Assembly (NCBI GenBank): GCA_900230115.1
Contig: LT907983.1
Coordinates: 5,068,774 to 5,132,773 of the forward strand
DNA from: Spirosomataceae bacterium TFI 002
GTDB lineage: Bacteria; Bacteroidota; Bacteroidia; Cytophagales; Spirosomataceae
Direction of reading: 5' to 3'
Length of the DNA stretch: 64,000 nt
Below are positions 1-9,221 of this stretch, piece after piece (the first letter of the stretch is position 1; the number at the start of each line of letters is the position of its first letter). The notes beneath the pieces are model-generated. The model was not told the origin of the DNA. It did not search any database and saw nothing but the letters and a program-made list of their open reading frames with translations. Both the position numbers and the translations under genes were made by a program.

Positions 1-227
1 AAAAAGTGATGTAGGAAGTATCTAAGTATCTTTTTGTTTAAAAACCAATAAAATTAAAGCAAATTTTGAATTTAAAATCAATAAGTTTTTTATTTTTTTT
101 AGTTGTAATTTGACTTAAATATTTTGTAAAAAATAAAAGTTTTATTCCTAAATTGAATGCAGTGATTTTTGAATTAGAAAAGATAAGGTTTTCAAAAAAA
201 GACATTTAGCATTTACCGCAATTTTAC

Positions 228-2900
228 TCACGGACAGCCTCCAATCTGGGCTCTAAACACAACATTTCCACCTCCGGCGAGGAAGCCAGGCTGTAACACA
301 ACTGCTTTTTTTGCGTCCATTATATAGTTGGCAGTGCTGGTGATTTTATTGCTTGCGGTTATTGTTTGGCTTGATACTTTTACACCGTTTCCTGTACTCT
401 TATCATCTGTAGGACTTACAAGTGTAATTGCACCTAAACAATTGCCAATTACACTTACCGCTTTGATATCAATACAGCCACTAGGACTTGTTGCTTTTAT
501 ATAATAAATCCCTTCCACAGTCACCATCGTAGGATTTGTCAAAGTTGTAGTTGCTGCCGAGTTGGTGAAGTAACTTAATGTAGTTCCTCCTGGCAAACTG
601 CTCCTAGCAATTACTGCAGGTAAAGTAAGGTTAACAGGACTGGACGTTGCTAAATTTTGGGTGTGCGTTATTAAGTTTGGCTTTACATTAATAGTAACAG
701 TAACAGTACTTATTGCACTACATCCTAGATTGGAAGTAACTGTTACTGTATAGGTTCCATTTGCGGCCGTGCTTGTATTAACAATGCTAGCCGAAGTAGT
801 GTTTGAAGTAAAGCCATTTGGACCAATCCAAGAATAAGTGGCACCACCACTTGCAGTTAAGCTAAGAGTTTGACCAGAACAGATTGGAGAATTGCTACTT
901 GCAGTAGGATTTGGGAGTGGATTAACTGTGACCAGTGTAGTTGCAGTTTTAACACAACTCGCTGCTGAAGTTACCGTAACCGTATATGTTCCACTTGCGG
1001 TAGTAGTTGCATTGGAAATAGTTGGCGTTGCTGTGCTTGCAGTGAAACTATTTGGTCCTGTCCAAGTATAAGTGGCACCTCCATTTGCGGTTAAGCTAAG
1101 GGTTTGACCATCACAGATAGGGGCATTGCTACTTGTTGAAGCACTGGGAAGTGAATTCACTGTCACTAGTGTAGTGGCAGCTTTGACGCAACCTGCTGCC
1201 GAAGTTACTATAACAGAGTAAGTACCACTTGCAACAGTAGTTACATTCGAAATATTTGGGTTTGCAGTGCTTGCCGTAAAACTATTTGGTCCACTCCAAG
1301 CATAGTTTGCTCCTCCATTGGCCGTTAGGTTAAGTGTTTGTCCAAAACATACTGGTGAATTGCTATTTGCAGTGGCAATGGGTAAAGGGTTAACTGTAAC
1401 AAGCGTTGTTGTAGTTTTAACGCATCCCAAGGCCGAAGTTACTGTTACTGTATATGTTCCACTTGTAGCAGTAGTTGCATTGGAAAGGATAGGATTTGCT
1501 GTGCTTGCGGTGAAGCTATTTGGTCCAGCCCAAGCATAATTTGCACCGCCACTTGCGTTCAAGTTAAGAGTTTGACCTGCACATATTGGAGCATTACTAC
1601 TTGCTGTGGAATTGGGAAGCGGGTTAACAAGTACAACTGTTGTCGCTGTCGCACTACATCCTCCTGTATTGGTCGCTGTAAGCGTGTATGTTCCAGAATT
1701 TGCTGTTACAGGAGAAGAAATAGTAGGATTTTGCACTGTAGAACTATATCCTGAGCTCCCTGACCAACTATATGTTGCAGGAGTGCTGCTGGTACTAGTT
1801 AAATTCAATGGAGTGCCAGCACAAACAGGCGTATTGGAGCTTGCCGTTGCCGTAATACCGATCGTAAAGGTTGTAGTCGAAGTCTTTCTAATATACGGAA
1901 GCGTAGTAACAGCTCTTATTTTATACCCTCCGCTTATTGCTAAATTGCTAGGAATGGTACCTATCAATTTATCACCGGAACCACCAAAACTCGTGGAAGT
2001 GGGGATCGGCTCAAAATTTTGACCTGTTTGATCACTTAGTTCGAGGACATATTCATTGCCTGAGGGCCAAACTCCAGTCCTTGTAATTGGCACTTCAATT
2101 GTACCACCCAAACAATAGTAAATACTTGGTAATCCACCCGCAGTTAGACTAAATTGTGGGTCAACTTCAAATGCCTTGGAAAACTTCCCAGACCATAACC
2201 CATTGGCATCTTGAACACGCATTGTTGCCACATGCTGTCCATTTGCAAGTCCAGTGGTGGGTATTTCAAAATTTGAAGTCACATCTGAAGCGGTTGAAGG
2301 ACTAAAGCTTACTGAAATTGCCGACCCTTCACCAGGATCTGTATCCACATAATATTCTATTTTTTGAATATTTGGCAAAGGTGAGTTTCCAAAAATCAAG
2401 ATTGATTTTTCGTATAAACCCGACCATAAGCCGTATTTGTCTTTAATTCTCATGTGTAGTTTATGAGATCCCGCAATGAGTCCAGTGCTTGGAACAGTAA
2501 ATTGATAGTCACCATTTACAGGTGGATTAGTCAATGTAATTTGAGTTGGACTGGCAGAGTTATCATCCCAATAATATTCTAAAAGGCCAACTTCATCTTC
2601 CGCTATACTAGGAATCCCAGTCTCACCAATGTATACAACTTGAGAAACGATTTGGCTAAGATTTCCTGTATTATCTTTAAGTCTAAAAAATACCCTATGA
2701 ATACCAGGGCTTATTCCAGTAGTTGGAGGTGAAAAACTATAAGTATCATTAGTAACTCCAACAAAAACACTTGCAGGAATAGGTGTAGCCAGATTTATAC
2801 CGGGATCGGTGTCCCAAAAATATTCTCCAGAAGCAATTTGACTTCGACCAATGGTACTGCAAATCAGTACCAAAAGGCATGTTTTTAATAAATTTTTCAT
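228..2900 (-). CDS. Secreted Ig-like repeat protein with cysteine-bracketed C-terminal domain
   Basis: This 890-residue protein begins with a Sec signal peptide (about residues 1-20). It then has three N-terminal units built around EY(F/Y)-x-D-x-DPG followed by G-x-H-x-x-x-x-R-x-KD-x-x-G-x-W-S. The middle holds about five Ig-like/PKD-like units of about 78 residues, each with a P(I/V)C-x-GQ-x-L-x-L start, a W-x-G-P-N core and a GTYTVTVTS end. The last 70 residues carry two cysteines around a V-x-L-Q-P-G-F core and end in GCP; other secreted proteins in this window end the same way. I infer surface display or secretion, with adhesion or binding as the role; no catalytic motif is visible. It starts 12 bp after the stop of the upstream beta-helix gene, so the two probably form one transcript. 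Confidence 0.9.
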   Translation of the reverse strand: MKNLLKTCLLVLICSTIGRSQIASGEYFWDTDPGINLATPIPASVFVGVTNDTYSFSPPTTGISPGIHRVFFRLKDNTGNLSQIVSQVVYIGETGIPSIAEDEVGLLEYYWDDNSASPTQITLTNPPVNGDYQFTVPSTGLIAGSHKLHMRIKDKYGLWSGLYEKSILIFGNSPLPNIQKIEYYVDTDPGEGSAISVSFSPSTASDVTSNFEIPTTGLANGQHVATMRVQDANGLWSGKFSKAFEVDPQFSLTAGGLPSIYYCLGGTIEVPITRTGVWPSGNEYVLELSDQTGQNFEPIPTSTSFGGSGDKLIGTIPSNLAISGGYKIRAVTTLPYIRKTSTTTFTIGITATASSNTPVCAGTPLNLTSTSSTPATYSWSGSSGYSSTVQNPTISSPVTANSGTYTLTATNTGGCSATATTVVLVNPLPNSTASSNAPICAGQTLNLNASGGANYAWAGPNSFTASTANPILSNATTATSGTYTVTVTSALGCVKTTTTLVTVNPLPIATANSNSPVCFGQTLNLTANGGANYAWSGPNSFTASTANPNISNVTTVASGTYSVIVTSAAGCVKAATTLVTVNSLPSASTSSNAPICDGQTLSLTANGGATYTWTGPNSFTASTATPTISNATTTASGTYTVTVTSAASCVKTATTLVTVNPLPNPTASSNSPICSGQTLSLTASGGATYSWIGPNGFTSNTTSASIVNTSTAANGTYTVTVTSNLGCSAISTVTVTINVKPNLITHTQNLATSSPVNLTLPAVIARSSLPGGTTLSYFTNSAATTTLTNPTMVTVEGIYYIKATSPSGCIDIKAVSVIGNCLGAITLVSPTDDKSTGNGVKVSSQTITASNKITSTANYIMDAKKAVVLQPGFLAGGGNVVFRAQIGGCP
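840..1850 (-). repeat. Tandem Ig-like repeats, period about 234 bp
   Basis: Inside the Ig-like protein gene, five consecutive units of about 78 codons are similar at DNA level as well as protein level. The recurring blocks encode the cysteine plus GQTLxL start, the GPNSFTASTA segment and GTYTVTVTSA. Copies are clear near 870, 1108, 1340, 1573 and, more diverged, 1815. Units this similar could recombine and change copy number between strains. Confidence 0.8.
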
Positions 2901-2912
2901 GGCTATAAAGTT

Positions 2913-4001
2913 TTAGTTATTGCTTTTAGCCTTGATAGTAACAGGCACTACTGAATTGGTCGCCGCAACATTAGGAATTGTTAATTGATAAATGCTTGGA
3001 CCGATAGGAGTACCAGAGTTAAGATAAGGACTGCTATTCCCAAAAGCACCTGCATCAGTTGTAGGGTCTGTTGAGGTATAAGGTGAAAGTCTGCCAAAGT
3101 TTTTGGCAGGTGAGGAAGGGGACAAAATGTATTGTTCATCAAATGCCAAACCTGCAGCATTGGTCGGGAAACCTGCAAATATGTTACTTAGAGTATTCCC
3201 AAAAGAGTTATTTGTCGGCGGGGTAATGCCTGCAAAACTTGCGGAAGTATTTAGGAGAACATTGTATTTGAATACATTGGGAACATAATTCGCCGAGGCA
3301 AATAGATTGTTGGAGTTAGTTAGTAGAGTTTTAGCAAAAATATTGTTTACAAACTCAAGTCCTAAGCCCGAAGCGTTGCCTGGTACTGCAAAGCCATCGC
3401 CTTGAGAAGCTATACTTCCAGCACCAAAAACGTTGTTAATAAAACTACCGGTCGATGCATTATTCATTGACGATAAAACCATATCACCTTGAACAATGTT
3501 GTTTTGAAACAAAAAATTAGTTGTAGGTTGTCCGTAGAAATAAAGCCCACCAGTAGTAGCAATATAATTTTCTTTAACAACCATGCCATTGGTTGCAGGT
3601 TGTTGACCCGCAGTATTGTATCCAAAATAGAAATACTGGGACGTAATTTTATTACGTTGAAAAATGATGTCAGAAGCAGCTAGATGAACATTATTGACAA
3701 ATGATAAGCCAGTTATTAAACTATTCTCTGCACCAGTGTTTACACTTATCGTTCCCAAAATAGAAGCTTCACCAGTAGGGCCAGAACTATTAAAATATCC
3801 AGGGCCAATGAGTGTTACTCTTTTGGTAATTATTGTATTTCCAGCATAACTGCCAGGGCCAAGAATGTAGGTATCACCTACTGCACCGGCTGTGATTTCA
3901 GCATCCAAGTCTGCTCCACTGGAGAGGTATTTAACTGTTTGGGCTTGTGCAAAAGTTATGTAAAAAAATAATAAGGATAGTAGAAGTATAGATTTTTTCA
4001 T
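2913..4001 (-). CDS. Secreted right-handed beta-helix protein
   Basis: This 362-residue protein was given the start MKKSILLLSLLFF because that gives a clean Sec signal peptide (about residues 1-20); a longer reading frame of 17 more codons lacks signal-peptide character. The body has short repeats rich in N-N-x-(I/V/F), such as FLFQNNIVQGD and GSFINNVFGAG, typical of pectate-lyase-like right-handed beta-helices. No lyase or glycosidase catalytic residues could be identified, so enzyme activity is uncertain. It is the first gene of a likely two-gene operon with the Ig-like repeat protein. A TAGCTTTG -7 element lies on this strand at 4042-4035, fitting a promoter for this gene. The divergent response regulator gene lies 207 bp away. 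Confidence 0.82.
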   Translation of the reverse strand: MKKSILLLSLLFFYITFAQAQTVKYLSSGADLDAEITAGAVGDTYILGPGSYAGNTIITKRVTLIGPGYFNSSGPTGEASILGTISVNTGAENSLITGLSFVNNVHLAASDIIFQRNKITSQYFYFGYNTAGQQPATNGMVVKENYIATTGGLYFYGQPTTNFLFQNNIVQGDMVLSSMNNASTGSFINNVFGAGSIASQGDGFAVPGNASGLGLEFVNNIFAKTLLTNSNNLFASANYVPNVFKYNVLLNTSASFAGITPPTNNSFGNTLSNIFAGFPTNAAGLAFDEQYILSPSSPAKNFGRLSPYTSTDPTTDAGAFGNSSPYLNSGTPIGPSIYQLTIPNVAATNSVVPVTIKAKSNN

Positions 4002-4117
4002 GAGACGGGATGTTTCGTTTTTTTTTAATTGACCCAAAGCTATTGCATCCATGAACTAGAGGAAATACAGAAATTCCATGAAATCATATAAATGAATATA
4101 TGTACACACAACTTTTG

Positions 4118-4137
4118 ACTACATGAAAACCTGTATT
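4118..4137 (-). promoter_or_regulatory. 20-bp operator candidate, copy 1
   Basis: Read on the minus strand this is AATACAGGTTTTCATGTAGT, identical over 20 bp to positions 6769-6788. It contains TACA...TGTA half-sites, giving imperfect dyad symmetry. It lies between the beta-helix gene and the divergent response regulator, 72 bp before the regulator's ATG. A second palindrome, CTGTATT-aa-AATACAG, overlaps it at 4131-4146. The identity to the other copy is seen directly; the operator role is inferred. Confidence 0.55.
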
Positions 4138-4208
4138 AAAATACAGATAAATATCTAGTTTATATGTTCCTGTAATTTGCTTGCTTTACATCAAAAGCAA
4201 ATGATTCT

Positions 4209-4850
4209 ATGCACGTAGTTCTTGTTGATGATCACACCATTATTTTAGATAGTCTTGGACTTTTGCTAAGCACTATGGACTCTATAAATGAGATCACTAC
4301 TTTTGATGATCCCCAAGAGGCACTACTATATATAGAAGCAAACTCACTTGACCTTCTTGTTACGGATTTTGAAATGCCCGATATGAATGGTTGTGATTTA
4401 GCTCAAAAAGCAAAAAAAATAAAACCAGATCTGAATGTACTTATGCTCACAGTTTCTGAAGACATGGAAACCATTAAATGTGCCTATAAGTCTGGTATCC
4501 TTGGCTACGTGATGAAAAAGGCAGGAAAACTAGAGTTGAAAGAGGCAATTGAGACCGTAGCCGAGGGAAATAGGTATTACAACAAAGCATTACTAATGCA
4601 ATTGATCAATAGCGAAGATGGACTTGGTAGTACAGAAGTAGAAGTAGAAGAAGTAAAAACTGAATTGACAAATAGAGAAGTACAAATAGTAAGACTCATG
4701 GCAACAGAGCTTTCATCGCTCGAAATAGCTCAGGAATTATTCTTGAGCCCTGCAACAGTAGAAAGGCATAGACATAACATCATTAAGAAACTAGGAGTAA
4801 AAAGCTCAATTGGAGTGATGAAATATGCTTTTGAACAGAAACTGATTTAG
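4209..4850 (+). CDS. NarL/FixJ-family response regulator
   Basis: The 213-residue protein has an N-terminal receiver domain (about 1-120) with the acidic pair D7-D8 and probable phosphoacceptor D53 in LLVTDFEMPDMNG. A LuxR-type helix-turn-helix (about 150-210) follows, with the family pattern L-T-x-R-E-x-x-I-V-R and S-x-x-T-V-E-R-H-R-x-N-I-x-K-K-L. It is a DNA-binding output regulator controlled by phosphorylation. The kinase gene that follows is convergent, 68 bp away, and has a NarX/DesK-type dimerisation domain, the class that normally signals to NarL regulators, so the two are probably partners. Upstream lies a 20-bp element repeated near the kinase and LytTR genes. Confidence 0.93.
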   Translation: MHVVLVDDHTIILDSLGLLLSTMDSINEITTFDDPQEALLYIEANSLDLLVTDFEMPDMNGCDLAQKAKKIKPDLNVLMLTVSEDMETIKCAYKSGILGYVMKKAGKLELKEAIETVAEGNRYYNKALLMQLINSEDGLGSTEVEVEEVKTELTNREVQIVRLMATELSSLEIAQELFLSPATVERHRHNIIKKLGVKSSIGVMKYAFEQKLI

Positions 4851-4918
4851 GTTTGAAATGACATTTGACTTAAAGGAATTTCCAATGTTCTAAAATAGAA
4901 TAAGATCGAATTAAAATC

Positions 4919-6718
4919 TCAATATGGAATATTAATTGAGACCTTAAAGCCTCCTTTTGACTCAATTTCCAAAGTACCATTTAAATCGCTCACTCTACTT
5001 TTAAGATTTCTAAAGCCCATTCCTTTACCATGCTTATTCTTGTTGGTACCGTTATCTTCAAAGCTTAAATTTAGACTATGGGCTTCTTGAACGATTTTCA
5101 ATTGAGCGTTTTTTGCATCGGAGTGCTTTAACACATTATTACTCAACTCTAAAATCATGCAATAGAGCTGAAATTGAATGTCTTTTCCCAAGGTTGATTT
5201 GTAATCAATTTGGGTCAATGTAAAGTTGGTTTTGTTTAAGAGGTTTAGTTTGGAAAACAATACCTCTAATGCTTGTTTTAGACCTTGTTTGCTTAGCTCA
5301 TGTGGTGCCATATTGTGCGAAATAAGGCGTACATCGGTATAAAGCCCTTCTAGTTGATCAACTAAACCGACTAATATTTTATTGTTTTCCTGTTCTGGAA
5401 TTGCCTCCAACCGCCATTTCATTGCCGAAATTTTTGTAGCGAGGCTATCATGTAGATCACTCGCAATCCGCTTTCGTTCTTGCTGCTCACCTTTGAATAA
5501 TGCTTCTTCTATTTCTTTATTTTTATTTAGTAATTCTAAGTTGTTCTTTTTTAGTTTTTTGTTGGTATTTATGTAATAAATGAGAGCAAAAAAACCGAGC
5601 AATAAGGCTGCAATGATCACATAGCCAATTATTTGTAACTGCTGATTTAGTAGTTTTTTGATTTGGTTTTCCTGCAACTCAGAGTTGTATTTGCTTTCAA
5701 GCTCTTTGTATTTAGCATTCAATTCATTTCTTCCTAGGCTGTCAGTAAGTTCTTGATACCTTTCAAAATTCATTAAAGATTTTTCAAAGTTTTCAGACTT
5801 TTTGTATAACCTCACTAAGTCATAATGCGTCCTTGTAATGAACTCATTGTAACCGAATTCTTTAGCTGCTTTTAATGCCTTTTCTGCGTATTCAGTAGCT
5901 AGGGCTATCTTATTTTCCTCTTCCTCAAAATATGATAACTGGGAATAGATGTTCCAAAGGTTAAAGCCTTCTTTGTTTTTTGTAGCTTCTGAAAGTGCTT
6001 GGTCAAAGTAAGAAAGAGCGAGTTCTTTTTCGTTCAACCTCCAATAGGTTTTACCCAATCCCTCAAGATTGTTGGCTTTCAAGTTTTGAACAATTGTGAA
6101 AGGAATAAAGGCTTCTACTTTTTTGTAATATTCTAGTGCTTCTCTAAAATCTTCTGGACTTTTTGCATCATTATAAATGTCATCTGCTAACCAATCGTAG
6201 ATCCAAATGATATTTGACTTGTCTTCTTGCTGAAGAGCCAAAGGCTCCGCTTTTTTAAATAGCTTTCTACACTCTTCTTTATTACCATTATTGGTCATGA
6301 CAAAACCTGTCATAATATAGGAATAGGTCAGGTGCTTAGGATCAGCTGGATAGTTTTCTAAAATTTTAATTGCCTTATAATAAAGGTCAATAGACTTTTC
6401 ATATTCACCAGCTTTGTCAAATGCTTTTCCCCTTGCTCGGTAATAAAGAGCTTCGGCAGGATTCCAATCTAGATCGGCGTAAGCAAGCTCGAACCTATCC
6501 AAAAACTCATCTGCCCTAGGGTCATTGCCATACACACACTTTTCGCACATGTCATTGTAGAAAAATGCCAAAGTACTGTCTCTATGCAGACTAGGTTTTG
6601 CTTTTTCAAGCTCATTGATTTTGACCTCTAAAGCGTCTCGTGACAAATTTTGTGCAAATGAAATAGAGCACAATAAAATGAGTGATAAGCTAAGAATCGT
6701 TGCTTTTATTCTATGCAT
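4919..6718 (-). CDS. TPR-containing sensor histidine kinase (HisKA_3 type)
   Basis: This 599-residue kinase has a Sec signal peptide (1-22), a periplasmic region of tetratricopeptide-like helical repeats (about 40-330), one transmembrane segment (IIGYVIIAALLLGFFALIYYI, about 357-377), a short coiled coil, and a cytoplasmic kinase core. The H-box ERKRIASDLHDSLATKISA gives the probable phosphorylated His423. The ATPase domain shows an N-box (ELSNNVLKHS, from about 524) and a DNG G1 box (about 555). This is the NarX/DesK class. The stimulus is unknown; TPR sensors of this kind are common in Bacteroidota. The convergent NarL regulator is the likely partner. A LytTR gene is divergent, with a repeated 20-bp element in the 140 bp between them. 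Confidence 0.92.
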   Translation of the reverse strand: MHRIKATILSLSLILLCSISFAQNLSRDALEVKINELEKAKPSLHRDSTLAFFYNDMCEKCVYGNDPRADEFLDRFELAYADLDWNPAEALYYRARGKAFDKAGEYEKSIDLYYKAIKILENYPADPKHLTYSYIMTGFVMTNNGNKEECRKLFKKAEPLALQQEDKSNIIWIYDWLADDIYNDAKSPEDFREALEYYKKVEAFIPFTIVQNLKANNLEGLGKTYWRLNEKELALSYFDQALSEATKNKEGFNLWNIYSQLSYFEEEENKIALATEYAEKALKAAKEFGYNEFITRTHYDLVRLYKKSENFEKSLMNFERYQELTDSLGRNELNAKYKELESKYNSELQENQIKKLLNQQLQIIGYVIIAALLLGFFALIYYINTNKKLKKNNLELLNKNKEIEEALFKGEQQERKRIASDLHDSLATKISAMKWRLEAIPEQENNKILVGLVDQLEGLYTDVRLISHNMAPHELSKQGLKQALEVLFSKLNLLNKTNFTLTQIDYKSTLGKDIQFQLYCMILELSNNVLKHSDAKNAQLKIVQEAHSLNLSFEDNGTNKNKHGKGMGFRNLKSRVSDLNGTLEIESKGGFKVSINIPY

Positions 6719-6768
6719 TAAGTATCAAATATGGCATTTTCTGTACCTATTTTCAAAAACCTACGAAA

Positions 6769-6788
6769 AATACAGGTTTTCATGTAGT
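6769..6788 (+). promoter_or_regulatory. 20-bp operator candidate, copy 2
   Basis: AATACAGGTTTTCATGTAGT is identical to the minus strand at 4118-4137. It lies between the divergent kinase and LytTR genes, ending 71 bp before the LytTR ATG. Its distance to that start almost matches the 72 bp between copy 1 and the response regulator start. A common regulator for both loci is an inference. Confidence 0.55.
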
Positions 6789-6858
6789 TGAAATCAAGGT
6801 TTCTATCTATTTCCTTTCGTCTGATGAGGGTGCAATTTTGGGTTATTAAATTATACCC

Positions 6859-7188
6859 ATGAAAAACCTTGAAATAAATATTGGCGGACGCAAGACAGTA
6901 GTGCCACGAAATGTCATTCTATTTGAAGGAGATGTAAACTACTGTCATGTTTATCTTAAAAATGGGGCAAAGCTCACAGTAGCAACCACCCTTAAAATGC
7001 TTGAGCAGCGATTTAAGCCTCATAACTTTTATCGCTCTCATAAAAAATACCTCGTCAATATAAAGGAAGTGAAATCTTGCGAAAGTGATAAAGTGCTTTT
7101 GTCTAATAAGCAAAATGTATTAGTCTCTCGAAGGAAAAAAGAAGAGTTACTCAATAGGTTAAACGTAAGAAGTGAAAGTTTGAATTAA
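6859..7188 (+). CDS. Stand-alone LytTR DNA-binding regulator
   Basis: The 109-residue protein consists almost entirely of one LytTR domain. It keeps the family pattern: an acidic/aromatic first part (ILFEGDVNYCHVYLKNG), the LEQRF...FYRSHKKYLVNIKEV core, and a C-terminal basic strand (VLVSRRKKEEL). There is no receiver or membrane domain, so it is not a conventional response regulator; how it senses a signal is unknown. It is divergent from the TPR kinase and 82 bp ahead of a class C hydrolase gene on the same strand. Three further LytTR-only genes occur in this window, each next to secreted fibre-like proteins. Confidence 0.9.
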   Translation: MKNLEINIGGRKTVVPRNVILFEGDVNYCHVYLKNGAKLTVATTLKMLEQRFKPHNFYRSHKKYLVNIKEVKSCESDKVLLSNKQNVLVSRRKKEELLNRLNVRSESLN

Positions 7189-7270
7189 GCAAAATAATCC
7201 TCAATTGAAAAAGTGCTGTTTTGTGAAAGCATTTACAAATTCTAAATCCATAAATAACATACAGATAAAT

Positions 7271-8446
7271 ATGAAAAAAGCGACAATTGTAATTTTAACT
7301 TTGATTTGTTTCTCTTGCACAGAAAAAGCAACTGAAATCATTAAGAATCCAGTTTTTGACAAACAAAAGGATATAGAGGCTATTGATTTAATGGTCAATA
7401 ATTTTTTGGCAAAATATAACCTTCCAGGAGCAAGTGTAGCGATTACAAAAAATGAAAAACTTGTTTACACCAAAGGTTACGGCTACGCCAATGTTGAAAA
7501 GAAAGAGTTGGTTACTCCTGAGCATGTGTTTAGAATTGCTTCTTGCACAAAACCATACACTGGTATGGCAATTATGAAATTGGTTGAATTAAATGCCCTT
7601 AAATTAAGTGATAAAGTTTTTGGCCCGGGTGCGATTTTAGGTACCAAATATGGGACAAAAGCATATTCTCATGAACTCAAGCAAATTACTGTAAGCCATT
7701 TACTACAGAATGTGTCTGGTGCATTTGTTGATGCCAATGGACGAGACTTGATCAACTCCATGGAGCAATTGAATAATAAAGATTACATGAACTGGGTATT
7801 AGATAATTCGACTCAAGAATTTTCGCCTGGTACCAAATATCATTATGTGAACGTCAACTTTTTTGTTGCTTCTATGATTATTGAGGAATTAGCAGGAAGA
7901 GATTACGATGGTTTCTTACAAGAAGTGATTCTTAGACAAATTACTGATGGATATACAAGGTTAGGGAAAAATAGTCCTTCTGCAGGAGAAGTAACATACT
8001 ATGGGCAAGGCGTGCTTAAAGGACAAGAATACGGTAATTATTTTGAGCGATATTTTGGTGCAGGCTCTCTGCTTGGAAATGCCGAAAGTTTAGTTCGCTT
8101 TGCAACAGCATTGGATGGTAAAAATACAAGGCCAGATTTACTTTCGCCATCATTAATGAAAGAGTATACAACCGGAAGTGCGGCTGCGAGCAGTCAAGCA
8201 CACGGAATAGGACTTTGGGGTAACGATCGCTATTATTTTTATGGTAGTTTGCCAGGTTCACGTTCTGGTTGGATAGTTGACAAATCAACAGGGCTTTCCG
8301 CAGCAATTGTGTTCAATGGGAATTTAGATTACACCAAAGCAAACTACAATGATTTTGCACTGGCCGTTCAAGATGTCTTGGTTGATTTTGTGACACAGCA
8401 AAGAGCCTATCAGGACATAGATCAGTTTTATCAAAATGTTTTTTGA
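7271..8446 (+). CDS. Serine hydrolase, class C beta-lactamase family lipoprotein
   Basis: The start MKKATIVILTLICFSC was chosen because it gives a short signal peptide with a lipobox-like cysteine at 16; an upstream in-frame start adds 22 residues without signal character. The 391-residue mature form fits the beta-lactamase/esterase EstB-like family. The SxxK motif is S91-C-T-K94 and the YxN motif is Y192-V-N194. The third motif region reads LPGSRSGW rather than the usual HTG, common in esterases and peptidases of this family. Likely substrates are esters or D-amino-acid peptides; true beta-lactamase activity cannot be claimed. It probably acts in the periplasm, anchored to a membrane. Confidence 0.88.
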   Translation: MKKATIVILTLICFSCTEKATEIIKNPVFDKQKDIEAIDLMVNNFLAKYNLPGASVAITKNEKLVYTKGYGYANVEKKELVTPEHVFRIASCTKPYTGMAIMKLVELNALKLSDKVFGPGAILGTKYGTKAYSHELKQITVSHLLQNVSGAFVDANGRDLINSMEQLNNKDYMNWVLDNSTQEFSPGTKYHYVNVNFFVASMIIEELAGRDYDGFLQEVILRQITDGYTRLGKNSPSAGEVTYYGQGVLKGQEYGNYFERYFGAGSLLGNAESLVRFATALDGKNTRPDLLSPSLMKEYTTGSAAASSQAHGIGLWGNDRYYFYGSLPGSRSGWIVDKSTGLSAAIVFNGNLDYTKANYNDFALAVQDVLVDFVTQQRAYQDIDQFYQNVF

Positions 8447-8579
8447 CTTTAAATAAGATGAAAATTCGGGACAAGAACAGCCATTATTTAAAATGGAAAT
8501 AGCTTTGCAAAACTCACCGAATTCAGAGCGAAAGAAAAATATGTTTTGATCTGCCCTTTGATTGACTTCGCTTCTTAAC

Positions 8580-9011
8580 TTAATTGTCAACAAATTGACC
8601 AGTTTCTGTTACTTTACTAGTCTTTTTAGAAAACCAAACTGTTCCAAAAATATACAGCATAATCACTGGTAAGAGAATCATTCCCCACACGAATGACTTG
8701 CCAGTGTGTGCGTATGTTCCACCGCTAAATTTGTATACAACCTGTCCCAAGATAAAAAGTGATAAGCCAGTACAAGCAATCAATAGGTACTTTGCCCATG
8801 ATTTTTCGTTGTATTTTTCAATGAAATAGGCCAAGGCAATACATATACCCAAAGTGATAAAAACAGTAATAAGTGCGTTTGAAAAGTTTTTGATCATTCC
8901 ATATTTGAACACAAAAACTCCCAGTTTACCAAGAATATTTGGATGACTAATAAGGTAAGCATCTGTAGTTCCTAGGATCAAGATTGCAAGTAAATTCCTA
9001 ATGTTTGACAT
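8580..9011 (-). CDS. Small four-helix membrane protein, unknown function
   Basis: The 143-residue protein has about four hydrophobic segments (near residues 5-22, 45-65, 73-92 and 108-126) and ends in a short polar tail. No known motif was recognised. It stands alone, convergent with the upstream hydrolase gene. It resembles small integral membrane proteins of unknown role common in Bacteroidota; nothing nearby suggests a function. Confidence 0.7.
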   Translation of the reverse strand: MSNIRNLLAILILGTTDAYLISHPNILGKLGVFVFKYGMIKNFSNALITVFITLGICIALAYFIEKYNEKSWAKYLLIACTGLSLFILGQVVYKFSGGTYAHTGKSFVWGMILLPVIMLYIFGTVWFSKKTSKVTETGQFVDN

Positions 9012-9151
9012 GTGGTTTTGAGGTTAGATGATGTAAAATCTAAACTTGAACGTAATGTCGATTTTATTATTTGAAATAGGTCAAAGAATCGAATGAATTT
9101 ATTGTGGACTAAGTAGTGAAGTACTTCCTTTTTTGTAATTTTTTGAATTTC

Positions 9152-9201
9152 AAAATCCCTATTTACACGATGTTTTTGGTCGAAATACTTTTTCACCTTT
9201 G
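9152..9201 (+). promoter_or_regulatory. Promoter with AAAATC-N6-TACACGAT box, copy 1
   Basis: AAAATC at 9152, TACACGAT six bases further on, and CACCTTTG (a -7-like element, TTTG at 9198) occur with the same spacing as at two promoters near 27.3 and 28.6 kb. The box takes the place of the usual -33 element, as expected for an activator-dependent promoter. It lies 20-70 bp before the ATG of the large surface protein. Confidence 0.6.
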
Positions 9202-9221
9202 GTTGGATTAAAACCAAAGTC

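Noticed and set aside
1606-2022. 138-codon plus-strand frame inside the Ig-like gene
   Set aside because: It is the complement of conserved Ig-like repeats and consists of valine/leucine-rich repeats without a start context.
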